DNA of 64,000 nt from JABFSA01 sp963827515 (GCA_963827515.1 CAWHBF010000023.1:62001-126000); one strand, 5' to 3'; shown: positions 33,857-43,267, counted from the first letter of the stretch. Numbers and translations are program-made. Notes: generated by a model not told the origin, from the sequence alone.

Positions 33857-36826
33857 ATGAAAGTGTGGCGATTCGTGGCCTTGGCGATCGCCGCCGGCCT
33901 GATGTGTCTGCCGAGCGAGGGTTTCGCTCAGACCGGCAGCACCATCACCGGTGTCGTGCGTGATACCTCCGGGGGCGTGTTACCTGGAGTCACAGTTGAA
34001 GCGGCCAGCCCGGCGCTAATCGAGAAGGTCCGAAGCGCGGTGAGCGATGCGGATGGGGTTTATCGTCTCGTGGATCTCCGCCCCGGTGACTACACCGTGA
34101 CATTTACCCTGCCCGGGTTCAGCACGTTCGTGCGAGACGGGATGACCCTGCCCGCAAACTTCACAGCGACCGTCAACGCGGACATGGCCGTTGGCGCCCT
34201 TGAAGAGACGATCACCGTCACCGGGGAGGCCCCGTTGGTCGACACCCAGAGCACGAGGCAGCAGACGCAGTTTCAGCGGGAGACCTTGGAGTCGATGCCA
34301 GGCACCGGGCGGCTGACATCGCTGGCCCAGGTGATTCCCGGCGCAACCCTGACGACCCCGCAGGCATACAGCGTCGGCGGCGTCAACGATTCCGCTCAGT
34401 ACACGTACAGCCTTCACGGCGCGCCGTCGTCGGAGCCGATTGTCGACGGCATGAGCCAGGTCGTCGGCGGGCTGACCAACGGCGTGTTCATCTACAACCA
34501 GCTCACGTTCCAGGAAGTCGTCGTCGAGACCAGCGGCGTCGGGGCCGACCGTGAGACCGGCGGGATGCAGATGAACCTCATCCAGCGCGACGGCGGCAAC
34601 ACGTTCTCAGGGGGGATGACGTTCAGCTACAGCGGTCCGGATCTCGAGAGCGGCAACATCTCCGACGACCTGGTGGCCCGCGGGCTGAACCCGACCCAGG
34701 TCGGCGGCCTCAAGAAGTACTACGATCTCGCGTTCGCGTTGGGCGGGCCGATCAAGCGGGATCGGCTCTGGTTCTTCGGGTCGTTCCGGTCAGGCGACAA
34801 CCAGCAGCTCCAGCAGGGAAATTACTTCAACAAGCGGCAGGGCACGCCGTTGTACGAGGCCGATACGAGCCGGCCGGCAAATACCGACCAGTGGTCCAAG
34901 GACCACACGCTGCGCCTGACTGCGCAGATCGGGCAGAAGCACAAGCTTGTCTTCGCCACCTCGATGCAGCCCAACTGCAACTGTTACTTCAACCTATTGG
35001 CTCCGACAGGGGGCATTCCATGGGCGCCCGAGGTTTCGGCGCAGCATCGGTACAACCCGCAGGTGAATTCGAACGTGTCCTGGAGGTTCCCATCGACGGA
35101 CCGCCTCTTGTTCGAAACGACATTTGCGTACCTGACCGTGAACCAGCAGACGAAGCGGCAGGAAACCACCGGGCTCGACGTCATGGTCACCGACGTGGGC
35201 GCGAACTATCGGTACGGGTCGCGTGCGCTGAATCTCGGCACCACCGGGTCCTACATCTACGTGCCACGCTGGCAGGCGCAGCCTGGCTTGAACGTGTCCT
35301 ACATCACCGGATCGCATGTGTTCAAGACTGGTTTTCTGCTCCGGTGGTTCCACACCGGCGAAGCCAGCCGGAATGTGGATCCCAATCAGATCAACCAGGG
35401 ACGGGACTACACATTCCGGAACGGCGTTCCGACGAATGTCCGAATCTGGGCGGTCCCGTACGCGTGGGAAGAGGACGGCAAGGACTACTCCTTCTACGCG
35501 CAGGATCAGTGGACCCTGAGGCGGGCGACACTGAATCTGGGGTTACGGTACAACGACACGAGCACCTCGCTGCCGGAAGTGCATCTGGCAGGTGGGTTCT
35601 TCGTTGGTCCGCGCGTCCTCCCGGAAGTGAAGAACCAGCCGCACTGGAAGAATCTCAACCCCAGGGTCGGCATCGCGTACGACCTGTTCGGCGACGGCAA
35701 GACCGCGGTCAAGGCCTCGATGGGCCGGTACAATCCCGCTCTCCGCTCGACGACGACGAACCCCGTGGCGGCCGGCATCGCGCCGAGCACGAACCGCACG
35801 TGGAACGACGGCGACTTGGATTTCAATCCCGACTGCGACCTCCTCAACCCGAACGCCAACGGCGAATGCGGGCCCTGGTCCGATCGCACGTTTGGACAGA
35901 ACATCATTCCGAACCGGAACGCGCCGGATGCGATCGAAGGCTTCAACCACCAGGATTACAACTGGCAGGGGTCGGCATCCCTCCAGCACGAGCTGCGGCC
36001 TGGCATCGGCGTGAACGTCGGCTATTTCCGCACCTGGTATGGCGGTTTCCTGGCCACCGACAACCTGCTGGTGACTCCAGCCGACTACGACGAGTACCGC
36101 TTCACGGCGCCCACGGACTCACGGCTGCCCAATAGCGGCGAGCAGCTGTGCGACCTCTATGACCTCAAGCCGTCGAAGTTCGGCCAAGTCGACAACCTCA
36201 TTACGCAGCAGTCGAACTACGGTGACCACACGCGAGTGTATAACGGCATCGACACCACGATCAGCGCCAGGTTCCCGGGGGGAGCGCAGCTGTCCGGCGG
36301 CTTCAGTATGGGGCGGATCGTCGAGGACAACTGCGTCATCGTCGATTCCCCGCAGGATGCCCGCAAGGACTTCTGCAAGACGGTTCCGGGGTGGGGCTCC
36401 GGGACGCAGTTCAAGATGCTCGGCGTGTACCCGCTGCCCTGGCAGTTGCAGACGAGCGTCATCTACCAGAACTTCGCGGGCATCGACAATACTCCCACGA
36501 TCACGCTCACCAACGCGCAGATAGCGCCATCGCTCGGCCGCAACCTGGGGCAGTGCGGCGCGGCCGCTGTCTGCACGGCGACCGTCACGGTCCCGCTCGT
36601 GCCGACGGGCGAGATGTTCGAGCCACGCCTTCAGCAGCTCGATGTACGGTTCACGCGGCTGTTCCGGGTGGACACTCTCCGGATCCGGGCCAACCTCGAT
36701 ATCGCCAACCTCTTCAACGCCAGCAACGTGCTGAACCTTCAACGGCAGTACGGCCCGACATATCTGAACGTCCTGCAGATCATGGGAGGACGCCTGATAA
36801 AAGTGGGCGCCCAGCTCGACTTCTAG
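33857..36826 (+). CDS. TonB-dependent receptor (Oar-like), intact
   Basis: 989 aa from ATG 33857 (MKVWRFVALAIAAGL), right after AGGAGGGTGT. The frame is open much further upstream, but that part has no ribosome site and covers the gene remnants at 33443-33740. Signal peptide to GFAQ; carboxypeptidase-regulatory domain (ITGVVRDTSGGVLPGVTVEA to GMTLPANFTATVNADMAVG); plug (ETITVTGEAPLVDTQST, LIQRDGGNTFSGGMTFSYSG, ALGGPIKRDRLWFFGSF); barrel with NCNCYFNLL, NRTWNDGDLDFNPDCDL and the end IKVGAQLDF. Close relative of 16732-19752 and 37643-40624. The NCNC and DCDL cysteines are shared by all three. Substrate unknown. Confidence 0.93.
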   Translation: MKVWRFVALAIAAGLMCLPSEGFAQTGSTITGVVRDTSGGVLPGVTVEAASPALIEKVRSAVSDADGVYRLVDLRPGDYTVTFTLPGFSTFVRDGMTLPANFTATVNADMAVGALEETITVTGEAPLVDTQSTRQQTQFQRETLESMPGTGRLTSLAQVIPGATLTTPQAYSVGGVNDSAQYTYSLHGAPSSEPIVDGMSQVVGGLTNGVFIYNQLTFQEVVVETSGVGADRETGGMQMNLIQRDGGNTFSGGMTFSYSGPDLESGNISDDLVARGLNPTQVGGLKKYYDLAFALGGPIKRDRLWFFGSFRSGDNQQLQQGNYFNKRQGTPLYEADTSRPANTDQWSKDHTLRLTAQIGQKHKLVFATSMQPNCNCYFNLLAPTGGIPWAPEVSAQHRYNPQVNSNVSWRFPSTDRLLFETTFAYLTVNQQTKRQETTGLDVMVTDVGANYRYGSRALNLGTTGSYIYVPRWQAQPGLNVSYITGSHVFKTGFLLRWFHTGEASRNVDPNQINQGRDYTFRNGVPTNVRIWAVPYAWEEDGKDYSFYAQDQWTLRRATLNLGLRYNDTSTSLPEVHLAGGFFVGPRVLPEVKNQPHWKNLNPRVGIAYDLFGDGKTAVKASMGRYNPALRSTTTNPVAAGIAPSTNRTWNDGDLDFNPDCDLLNPNANGECGPWSDRTFGQNIIPNRNAPDAIEGFNHQDYNWQGSASLQHELRPGIGVNVGYFRTWYGGFLATDNLLVTPADYDEYRFTAPTDSRLPNSGEQLCDLYDLKPSKFGQVDNLITQQSNYGDHTRVYNGIDTTISARFPGGAQLSGGFSMGRIVEDNCVIVDSPQDARKDFCKTVPGWGSGTQFKMLGVYPLPWQLQTSVIYQNFAGIDNTPTITLTNAQIAPSLGRNLGQCGAAAVCTATVTVPLVPTGEMFEPRLQQLDVRFTRLFRVDTLRIRANLDIANLFNASNVLNLQRQYGPTYLNVLQIMGGRLIKVGAQLDF

Positions 36827-36848
36827 GGTTGAACGTAGCGCGCTTCCT

Positions 36849-36886
36849 GGGCCCGTCCTCGCAAGGGGGCGGGCCCTTTGTCTTTC
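36849..36886 (+). terminator. Terminator of TonB receptor
   Basis: Stem GGGCCCG (36849-36855) with CGGGCCC (36870-36876), 14-base loop, followed by TTTGTCTTTC. Lies 23 bases past the TAG of the receptor at 36826. Confidence 0.65.
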
Positions 36887-37004
36887 ACCTGACGGCCACC
36901 AAACGCTTTCGGGTGCGACCGAACGCACACCGTAGGAGGTTGGTGCGTACCGGTGGCCTATCGTGTTTACACGATCTGTGAGGAACGCTTGCTGAGTGGG
37001 AAGG

Positions 37005-37044
37005 GAAACGAAAAGGAGGGGGCCACCGCACAGGCGATGGCCCC
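37005..37044 (-). terminator. Terminator of DUF6152 gene
   Basis: On the minus strand stem GGGGCCA with TGGCCCC around a 12-base loop (37019-37044), then TCCTTTTCGTTTCCC. It lies about 17 bases past the stop of the gene at 37061, and converges with the receptor terminator at 36849. Confidence 0.6.
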
Positions 37045-37060
37045 ACGGTCCTGGAGAACT

Positions 37061-37426
37061 CTAGCGCTTCAGCTCGGTGCCGTCGGCCTTGACGATCCGG
37101 TCAAGATTGCCGACCGTCGCCCCATTCTTGGCGGCGAAGACATACGCCGTGACCGCGTCTCCCGCGGCCAAGGATCGGCGAGTCCAGCCACGTTCCAGCA
37201 TGACGCCGGCCGGCTCCGTGGCGACGACCCAGTGCTGGACCTCACCGCTTGCCGGCTTCACGTCGAAATAGATCTGGTTATGGGGGGTTCCCCATTCGAA
37301 CTTGGTAATCGTCCCCTTCAACTCCAGAGCCTTGGTGGTGTCGTACAGGTTTCCACCGTGGTGGGCGAACACCGCACTCGAGATCAGAAGGACACCCACG
37401 ATCGCGCCGAGCAACGCCTTCTTCAT
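37061..37426 (-). CDS. DUF6152-type small exported protein
   Basis: 121 aa, MKKALLGAIVGVLLIS with cleavage before the family's His pair (VFAHHGGNLYD). GGAGGG lies seven bases upstream of the ATG. Conserved blocks: LELKGTITKFEWGTPHNQIY, WVVATEPAGVMLERGW, GDAVTAYVFAAKNGATVG. The WGTPH replaces the usual WxNPH. Unlike the other members it stands alone between two converging TonB receptor genes, so it may serve them and not a cytochrome cassette. Role unknown. Confidence 0.85.
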   Translation of the reverse strand: MKKALLGAIVGVLLISSAVFAHHGGNLYDTTKALELKGTITKFEWGTPHNQIYFDVKPASGEVQHWVVATEPAGVMLERGWTRRSLAAGDAVTAYVFAAKNGATVGNLDRIVKADGTELKR

Positions 37427-37642
37427 TTACACACCCTCCAACCGCTTCCCAAAGACCCGGAGGCCTGGGACACCGGAACCGCCTACCCGAAAGAACCCGT
37501 ACAGTCCGCGAATACTAGCACCGCGCCCTATCTGTGGCAAACGGCCGTCCGCAGCCCATGGCCGATCCACTCGGTTGCTGGATCGATTCTACCCGCGGGC
37601 CACGACGTCCTTCAATAGCGACGACCGTTCCCCTGGCCCGGA

Positions 37643-40624
37643 CTAAAAGTCCCACTGCGCCCCGATGCGCAGGAGGCGGCCGTTCAAGATCTGCGTGACA
37701 TCCAGCCACGACGCCCCGTAGGTGGTGTTCGTGGCGAGAATCGTGGCCGCATTGAACACGTTGTAGACGTCAAAGTTGGCACGGAGACGGCTCGGCCCTA
37801 TGGTGAACGTCCTGGAGAACCGGAGGTCCACTTGCTGGTGTCTGTCTTCGAACTCTGCCTGGTTGGGAATGAGCGGAATCGAGACGGTGGCGTTGCACAC
37901 GACTGCAGCGCCGCACGCCGCAAGGTTGCGACCGAGCGACGGAGCGATTGCGGCGTTGGTCACGACCATGTTAGCCAGGATTGGAAGGCCAGGGCTGTTC
38001 TGATAGATCGCGCTCGTTTGGATGTCCCACGGCAACGGGTACACCACGAGGAACTTGACGTCGGTGGCGTCCGCCCAGGGCCGCGCGACGCGGCAGAACC
38101 CGTCTCGCGCGTCCTGCGGCGAATCGACCACCACGCAGTCGTCGGTGACCGTGCGGCCGATGCTGGTTCCACCTGATAGTTGGCCGCCATCCCCGAACCG
38201 CGCAGTCATGGTGAGGTCGACGCCACTATAGACGCGCGTCTTCCTCTTGCCGAACTCCTCAGCGGACTTCACCATGTTGTCCACCTGGCCGAAAAGGGCG
38301 GGCTTCACGTCGTAGAGCCCGCACAACTGGTTGCCGCCACCGCCAGGCAGACGGGGGTCCACTGGTGCGGTGATGCAGTAGGGATCGTAGTCCGCCGGTG
38401 TCACGCGGAGGTTATCCGTGACGTACAGAGCCGTCTCAGCGCCGGGAATGCCGCTTCCGCCGCCGTCTCCGCCGTACCACGTCCGGAAGTAGCCGACGTT
38501 CAGCCCGACGTTCCGGGTAATCTCATGCTGGACAGAAACGGAGCCCTGCCAGTTGGAATACTGGCGGTTGAACCCCTCGAGCAGTCCAGGCGAGAACTGC
38601 GTGCGCTTGTTCGGGTCCCCGAACGACAGGTCCGACCACGCGCCGCACTCGCCGTTGGCGACCGTATTGTGCAGGTCACAATCCGGAACGTAGTTGGTGT
38701 TGACGTCGTTCCAGGTCCTGTTGGTCGTGCGCGTCAGAGCCTGGGCGGGGTTGCCCGTCACCGTCCTGATGATGTCCGGGTAGTACCCGAGCGAGGTCTT
38801 GACCGCCGTCCGGCCGTTGCCAAACAGATCGTAAGCGGCGCCGAGCCTCGGGCTGAAATTCTGGTACGCCGGTACGTTCTCCAACGGCTCGAAGCGGCGC
38901 TCGGGCACGAACTTGCCGGCGCCGAGAACCTGCAAGGGCGTGGATCCTCGCGCGTCGTTGAAGCGGGCGCCGAGGTTGATCGTCAATCGGCTCATGGTCC
39001 ATTGATCCTGCGCGAAGAACGCGATGTCCCTGGTGGACTCCTCGTAGTTCCACGGAGCGTCGAGCAGGGTGAGCTGGTTGGGCACGCCATTCCGGAACTG
39101 GTAATTCACAGCCGGGCCATGCATGTCGATGTCGTGGCCGAGCTCGTCGATATTACCGATCGTCGTGAAACGCACGTTCATGCCGGCTCTGAGCTGGTGC
39201 GAGCCCGTCACGTAGGACACAACAAACCGTTCCTGATTCTGCTTGCGAACGATGGTTCGTGTGGCCACGTTCCCGTACGTCAGGTTCAGGCCTTGGTCGG
39301 TGATGCGGTACTGCGTGGCATCCCACCCTTCCTCGCGCTCGTCCACCTGGTTGTTGTTCTGCGTGCCATGACCCGCCTCAATCAAGACGCGGTTGCTGTA
39401 CGTGTTCGTCCAGTTCGCGCTGATCGTGTAGTTCGGGTTGTAGATGTGCGGGCCGCCGGCCTCAGGGGCGAGGCGCGTGCCGGTCGTCAGCAGATTGAAC
39501 CGGCAGTTGCAGTTGGGCTGCTGCGACGTGGCGACGACGAACTTGTGTTTCGCCGCAGCCTGCCAGGTCAATCGCACGGTGAGATCCCTGGTGTAGTCGT
39601 TCGTGTTGACGCGACGGTCGAAATCCGGCTCGTACCGGAGCGACTGGGGCTGCGTCAGCTTGTTCCACTGCACGCCGTCGACATACTGCTGGTTCACCCC
39701 CTCGCGACCCGACACGTAGAACCACACCTTGTCCTGCTTGATCGGACCGCCAAGCGCCAGCCCTGTCTCCCTGAACTTCTTGAGCGACCCAAGCCGAGCC
39801 GGGTTGATGTTCCGGGCGAGCAGCTCATCGTTGACGTTGCTGGCTTCCATCGAGGAACCGGAGAGGGTAAACACCCCCGTACCAGAGAACGTATTGCCGC
39901 CGTCCCTCGGCACCATCTTCAGCTGCGTACCGCCGAAGTCGGCCTCGGCGTCACCGGCGAATCCGGCGACCACTTCCTGGATGTTCAACTGACTGAAGAC
40001 GAACACGCCAATCGTGATGCCGGGAATCTGCTGGTTGATGCCGTCCATGACCGGCTGCGCCTCGGGAGCCCCGTGCACGCTGAACCGCGTCTGCGTGCGG
40101 TCGTTGCCGCCGGCGCTGCGCTCGGCCGACGAGGTCAGGCTCGCCCCGGGGATGATCGAGTTGAGCAGCGCCAGGCGTCCCGTGCCCGGCAGCGACTCGA
40201 TCGTTTCGCGCTCGAACTGGGTCTGCGCGCCGGAACTGCGCACGTCGACGATGGGCGCCTGGCCCGAGACCGTCACGGTCTCTTCAACCGTGCCGACCGA
40301 CATGTCGGCGTTGATCGTCGCGGTGAACTCGGCGGGCAGATCGATGCCGTCGCGTCGGAGGGTGCTGAAACCCGCGAGCGTGAACAGGACCGTGTAGGGG
40401 CCCGGCCGTAAATCCACGATTCGGTACAGGCCCTGATCGTCGGTCACGGTCGAGCGCGCCCCTCCGATCAACGTCGGGCTCGACGCCTCGACCGTGACAC
40501 CTGGGAGCACGCCGCCAGAGGTATCTCGGACAACGCCGGTAATACTGCTTTGCGCGGACGCAGCCGCTGGCAGCAGCACGCACGCCGCCACGAGAACCAG
40601 TAACAGGTATCTCTGAACGCTCAT
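37643..40624 (-). CDS. TonB-dependent receptor (Oar-like), intact
   Basis: 993 aa from ATG 40624 (MSVQRYLLLVLVAAC) with AGGAG in the leader; the longer frame to 40750 lacks a ribosome site. Signal peptide to ASAQ; carboxypeptidase-regulatory domain (ITGVVRDTSGGVLPGVTVEA to GIDLPAEFTATINADMSVG); plug (ETVTVSGQAPIVDVRSSG, DRTQTRFSVHGAPEAQPV, MVPRDGGNTFSGTGVFTLSG, ALGGPIKQDKVWF); barrel with NCNCRFNLLTTG, NRTWNDVNTNYVPDCDLHN, and end LLRIGAQWDF. It belongs to the same subfamily as 33857 and 16732, sharing the NCNC and DCDL Cys pairs. Substrate unknown. Confidence 0.93.
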   Translation of the reverse strand: MSVQRYLLLVLVAACVLLPAAASAQSSITGVVRDTSGGVLPGVTVEASSPTLIGGARSTVTDDQGLYRIVDLRPGPYTVLFTLAGFSTLRRDGIDLPAEFTATINADMSVGTVEETVTVSGQAPIVDVRSSGAQTQFERETIESLPGTGRLALLNSIIPGASLTSSAERSAGGNDRTQTRFSVHGAPEAQPVMDGINQQIPGITIGVFVFSQLNIQEVVAGFAGDAEADFGGTQLKMVPRDGGNTFSGTGVFTLSGSSMEASNVNDELLARNINPARLGSLKKFRETGLALGGPIKQDKVWFYVSGREGVNQQYVDGVQWNKLTQPQSLRYEPDFDRRVNTNDYTRDLTVRLTWQAAAKHKFVVATSQQPNCNCRFNLLTTGTRLAPEAGGPHIYNPNYTISANWTNTYSNRVLIEAGHGTQNNNQVDEREEGWDATQYRITDQGLNLTYGNVATRTIVRKQNQERFVVSYVTGSHQLRAGMNVRFTTIGNIDELGHDIDMHGPAVNYQFRNGVPNQLTLLDAPWNYEESTRDIAFFAQDQWTMSRLTINLGARFNDARGSTPLQVLGAGKFVPERRFEPLENVPAYQNFSPRLGAAYDLFGNGRTAVKTSLGYYPDIIRTVTGNPAQALTRTTNRTWNDVNTNYVPDCDLHNTVANGECGAWSDLSFGDPNKRTQFSPGLLEGFNRQYSNWQGSVSVQHEITRNVGLNVGYFRTWYGGDGGGSGIPGAETALYVTDNLRVTPADYDPYCITAPVDPRLPGGGGNQLCGLYDVKPALFGQVDNMVKSAEEFGKRKTRVYSGVDLTMTARFGDGGQLSGGTSIGRTVTDDCVVVDSPQDARDGFCRVARPWADATDVKFLVVYPLPWDIQTSAIYQNSPGLPILANMVVTNAAIAPSLGRNLAACGAAVVCNATVSIPLIPNQAEFEDRHQQVDLRFSRTFTIGPSRLRANFDVYNVFNAATILATNTTYGASWLDVTQILNGRLLRIGAQWDF

Positions 40625-40769
40625 CGGGTCGATCCCTTCTCCTAAGCGGCTACGTCGCTGAACGGCGACGCGCCGACGCGTGTGTGCGCGGGATTTCGGC
40701 GACCTCGGTGTCCCGGCGTTCAGGCGTGACCCGCCCGACGCTGAAGACACGTCGCGCCGCTATCCCCAG

Positions 40770-41328
40770 TTACTCGACGATTGTGAATTGCGACAGATGG
40801 TTCGGAAATGGTCTGAACGTGGCCGTCCGCCCGAAGCGGTCCTTGGCCGTCACGGTGTAGTCGAAGATGCCGATCGTGGCATCCGCCGGTACCTCCCACA
40901 CACCCGTCCACATCTCCGAAGGCTGTCGCGGGTATTCGGCGGCCGGAAACCCTCCGACGCCGCGCCATCGCATGGGAACGTCGATCGTCTTCCCTGCATA
41001 GTTGAGGTGCACGACCATCTCAGCCGTGTTCTCGACTTCGCCGGTACCGCCGTCAACCGCTGTCATTCGGAAGCCAGCGCGCTGGCCACGCCTGAAGCGG
41101 TTGGTGTTGAAACACCGCAGAGGCGTCCCCGGCCGGCTCATGTCGCCGAGATCGCCCCAGATCACGAGTTTGCCGGACGGGTGCCCGGGCTGAGGTTCCG
41201 GCGGAGGCGGCGGCGCCCCTCGCCCCCCTCCCGCTCCTTGCGGAGGCGCGGCGCCTTGCCCGGCCGAGCATGGAGCCTGCGGCGGTCACCAGAAGGGTCG
41301 ACGAGCGTTGTGGCGACGACAACGCCAT
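40770..41328 (-). CDS. Secreted protein of unknown function, 5' frameshift
   Basis: The body, IWGDLGDMSRPGTPLRCFN to FPNHLSQFTIVE, is 131 aa and contains GQRAGFRMTAVDGGTGEVEN, HLNYAGKTIDVPMRWRGVGG and VPADATIGIFDYTVTAKDRF, a beta-sandwich-like pattern near the end of exported proteins. A Gly/Ala/Pro/Gln linker (GQGAAPPQGAGGG) precedes it. The likely signal peptide (ALSSPQRSSTLLVTAAGSML from an ATG at 41328) is in another frame, so one indel near 41270 is needed to join them. Family not recognised. It follows the DGR-HP gene at 41382 on the same strand. Confidence 0.55.
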
Positions 41329-41381
41329 CGCGCTGCGCCATCAAGGTCGTCGCCCTCTCCAGACGCCGAGTTCATCTGTTC

Positions 41382-42239
41382 TCACGTGGTCTCGCCCTTG
41401 AACTGCGCGGCGACGGCCTGCGCTTCCGACGCCGAGTTCATCATCTCCATCAGATCCACGTTCATGGGAATCTGCACGAACGGCAGCTTGTCGAGCGCCA
41501 CCCATGGCCGCGTGTAGGCCTTCGGGTCGTCGAGCGTCACGGTCAGCTGCAGCCTGTTCCTGCTCAAACGCTGCCATCGCTCCTCTACACGCAGCTGATC
41601 GCTGTGTGGGTTGCCCGCGTTGTCGAGCCACGTTCGCTCATCCGTGCCATTCGAATTGACGACGAACGTGGAGTCGTTTTCCCAGCGGCCGATCGAGTAG
41701 GCATACCATCGCGGATCGGGATCGACTGGAAGCTGACGTCCATCGGTCCACATGATGCGCCAGCGCTTTTCCCACATGTGCAGGGCCACGACCGAATACG
41801 GCGTGTGGAGAAACTGCACCTGGCGGAGCTCGAACAGCAGATTGCGTGGAAACCCCGACGGGTCGCCCATGGTCGATAGCGGGTCGTTGATCTCGGTGAC
41901 GTCGACCATCCGGGCTCCGTCGCCGGACTTGTGCGTCTTGCTCACTTCCTCGCCCCACGGTGTAAGCGGCGCGGGTGTACCCCTCGCTCCGCGGGCGCCG
42001 ATCCCGCCGCGCGCCGGATCCCAGAGTCCTGTGAGGTCGCGGGCTGGCGCAGGGCCATCGGGCTCGACGTTCGTCGGAATCGCCGTCAGGCCGGTGTTGC
42101 TCCACGGCTGCCATTTCGTCTCTGAGAGCGGAACCGACGGGTTCCCGGCCGGAGGACCCTGCGGCTTCGCGTACGTCTTGTCCCAGGCGGCGATCAGAGC
42201 AAAGGTGACGACCGTGCCGATGACGAATCCTCTCACCAT
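41382..42239 (-). CDS. Secreted DGR-HP family protein
   Basis: 285 aa starting MVRGFVIGTVVTFALIAAW, cleavage near TYAK. It opens TKWQPWSNTGLTAIPTN and DLTGLWDPARGGIGARGARG. Core: INDPLSTMGDPSGFPRNLLF, IMWTDGRQLPVDPDPRWYAY, IGRWENDSTFVVNSNGTDE, TWLDNAGNPHSDQLRVEERW, LDDPKAYTRPW, and LMEMMNSASEAQAVAAQF. Nearest relative is 20715-21533, which also has DGRQLP and sits next to a DUF6152 gene. The order here, DGR-HP then DUF6152 then VOC going upstream, has gaps of 15 and 14 bases and is a likely operon. Function unknown. Confidence 0.88.
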   Translation of the reverse strand: MVRGFVIGTVVTFALIAAWDKTYAKPQGPPAGNPSVPLSETKWQPWSNTGLTAIPTNVEPDGPAPARDLTGLWDPARGGIGARGARGTPAPLTPWGEEVSKTHKSGDGARMVDVTEINDPLSTMGDPSGFPRNLLFELRQVQFLHTPYSVVALHMWEKRWRIMWTDGRQLPVDPDPRWYAYSIGRWENDSTFVVNSNGTDERTWLDNAGNPHSDQLRVEERWQRLSRNRLQLTVTLDDPKAYTRPWVALDKLPFVQIPMNVDLMEMMNSASEAQAVAAQFKGETT

Positions 42240-42254
42240 GCGTAATCCTCGTTC

Positions 42255-42620
42255 TTAGAGTTTCTGCCCATTGGGCAGGATGACCGACCTGATGCGCCCG
42301 ACCGACGCGCCACTCTTGACCGGTTGCAGAACGACGGTGACCTCGTCGCCCACCTTGAACGTCCGGCGGCCGTATCCACGTGGCGTCATGTCGGTCGGAT
42401 TCCCCAGCTCCAGGTTCCAGTTCCTGACCGTGCCGGTCTCGTCCTTGGCGTCGATCTTCAAGAAGCAGTGCGGATTGGCCCAGAGCCACTCCGTCACAGT
42501 GCCTTTCAACGTCAACTCCTTCTCAGTATCGAAGCTGGCCGATCCGTGGTGGGCGACGAGTGGACCCGAAAGAACGAGAAGACCAGCCGCGAGCACGATA
42601 CCGAAAACCCTGTTTCTCAC
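42255..42620 (-). CDS. DUF6152-type small exported protein
   Basis: 121 aa, MRNRVFGIVLAAGLLVLSG with AHHGSASFDTEKELTLKGTV at the mature start. Further blocks: EWLWANPHCFLKIDAKDETG, NWNLELGNPTDMTPRGYG, GDEVTVVLQPVKSGASVGRI and LPNGQKL. Intact guide for repairing the frameshifted member at 21545-21917. The family's WxNPH and the His pair after the signal peptide are both kept. In a likely operon with DGR-HP (41382) and VOC (42635). Role unknown. Confidence 0.88.
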   Translation of the reverse strand: MRNRVFGIVLAAGLLVLSGPLVAHHGSASFDTEKELTLKGTVTEWLWANPHCFLKIDAKDETGTVRNWNLELGNPTDMTPRGYGRRTFKVGDEVTVVLQPVKSGASVGRIRSVILPNGQKL

Positions 42621-42634
42621 TTGAACCTCCGTGG

Positions 42635-43132
42635 TTACTTCCAGTCGTCCGTGGCTTTGCGCAACTTCCCGTCGGCAGGCTGATAGCTGAGCTCAATACG
42701 CCCGCCGGAGTTCGGATCGGTTACGTTGGCGAGAAATCCACCAGAGAACGCACTGGGCTTGTCCGCCGGATCGGAGACCGTGGCACCCCGCTGCCGGAAC
42801 GTCGCGACGGCGGCTTTCATGTCCGCGACTTCGAGACCCCAATGATTGAGCCCAACCGGCCGCTGCGGATTGGACTGCTGCAACTCGACGAACGTGTCGC
42901 GGCTGACCTGGATGTAAGCCGACATCAACTCGCCCTGCGCGCTCGTGTTGCGGATCACCTCGCGAAAGCCCATCTTGTCGCGGTACCACACGAGAGCCTC
43001 GCTAAGGTTGGGGACGCTGATGGCCACATGATTGAGCCTGACAGCGGGCTGGTTCGGAGTGCCCTGCGCAGCGCCGCTCTGAACGAACGTTCCAACCAGA
43101 ATCCCGGCAACGAAGAGTACGAGACCGCGCAT
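42635..43132 (-). CDS. Exported VOC-family (glyoxalase/dioxygenase-like) protein
   Basis: 165 aa. Unusual for the family, it begins with a signal peptide (LVLFVAGILVGTFVQSGAAQ). A single VOC unit follows with all four metal-ligand positions: H35 (RLNHVAISV), E83 (FVELQQ), H97 (LNHWGLEV) and E147 (RIELSY). VOC proteins include glyoxalase I, extradiol dioxygenases and epimerases, so the reaction cannot be named. Periplasmic location is implied. First gene of the VOC, DUF6152, DGR-HP run, and divergent from the amidohydrolase at 43268. Confidence 0.85.
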   Translation of the reverse strand: MRGLVLFVAGILVGTFVQSGAAQGTPNQPAVRLNHVAISVPNLSEALVWYRDKMGFREVIRNTSAQGELMSAYIQVSRDTFVELQQSNPQRPVGLNHWGLEVADMKAAVATFRQRGATVSDPADKPSAFSGGFLANVTDPNSGGRIELSYQPADGKLRKATDDWK

Positions 43133-43197
43133 ATGTTGTCTCCTTCACGATCAACCGAACAATTCGACGTTTTGGCGTGTGAGGGTATCACAACTGG

Positions 43198-43227
43198 TTG
43201 GTCACGAGCCTGGCTTCGCGATAGACT
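43198..43227 (+). promoter_or_regulatory. Promoter of amidohydrolase at 43268
   Basis: TTGGTC (43198-43203), 18-base spacer, TAGACT (43222-43227). The same -10 hexamer is used at 24831. The start codon lies 41 bases downstream behind AAGGAG. Confidence 0.45.
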
Positions 43228-43267
43228 TCCGCGCGTAATCTTCCTGGTCTGACGCAAGGAGTTCAGC

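Noticed and set aside
33320..36826. One 1168-residue protein including the TonB receptor
   Set aside because: The first 180 codons cover antisense gene remnants and lack a ribosome site; the receptor has its own AGGAGG, ATG and signal peptide at 33857.
38180..40411. A 743-codon open frame on the plus strand
   Set aside because: Antisense shadow of the TonB receptor at 37643-40624.
40720..41631. Several short overlapping minus-strand frames
   Set aside because: Only the frame with AGFRMTAVDGG and a linker before it looks like protein; the others are Arg-rich shadows.
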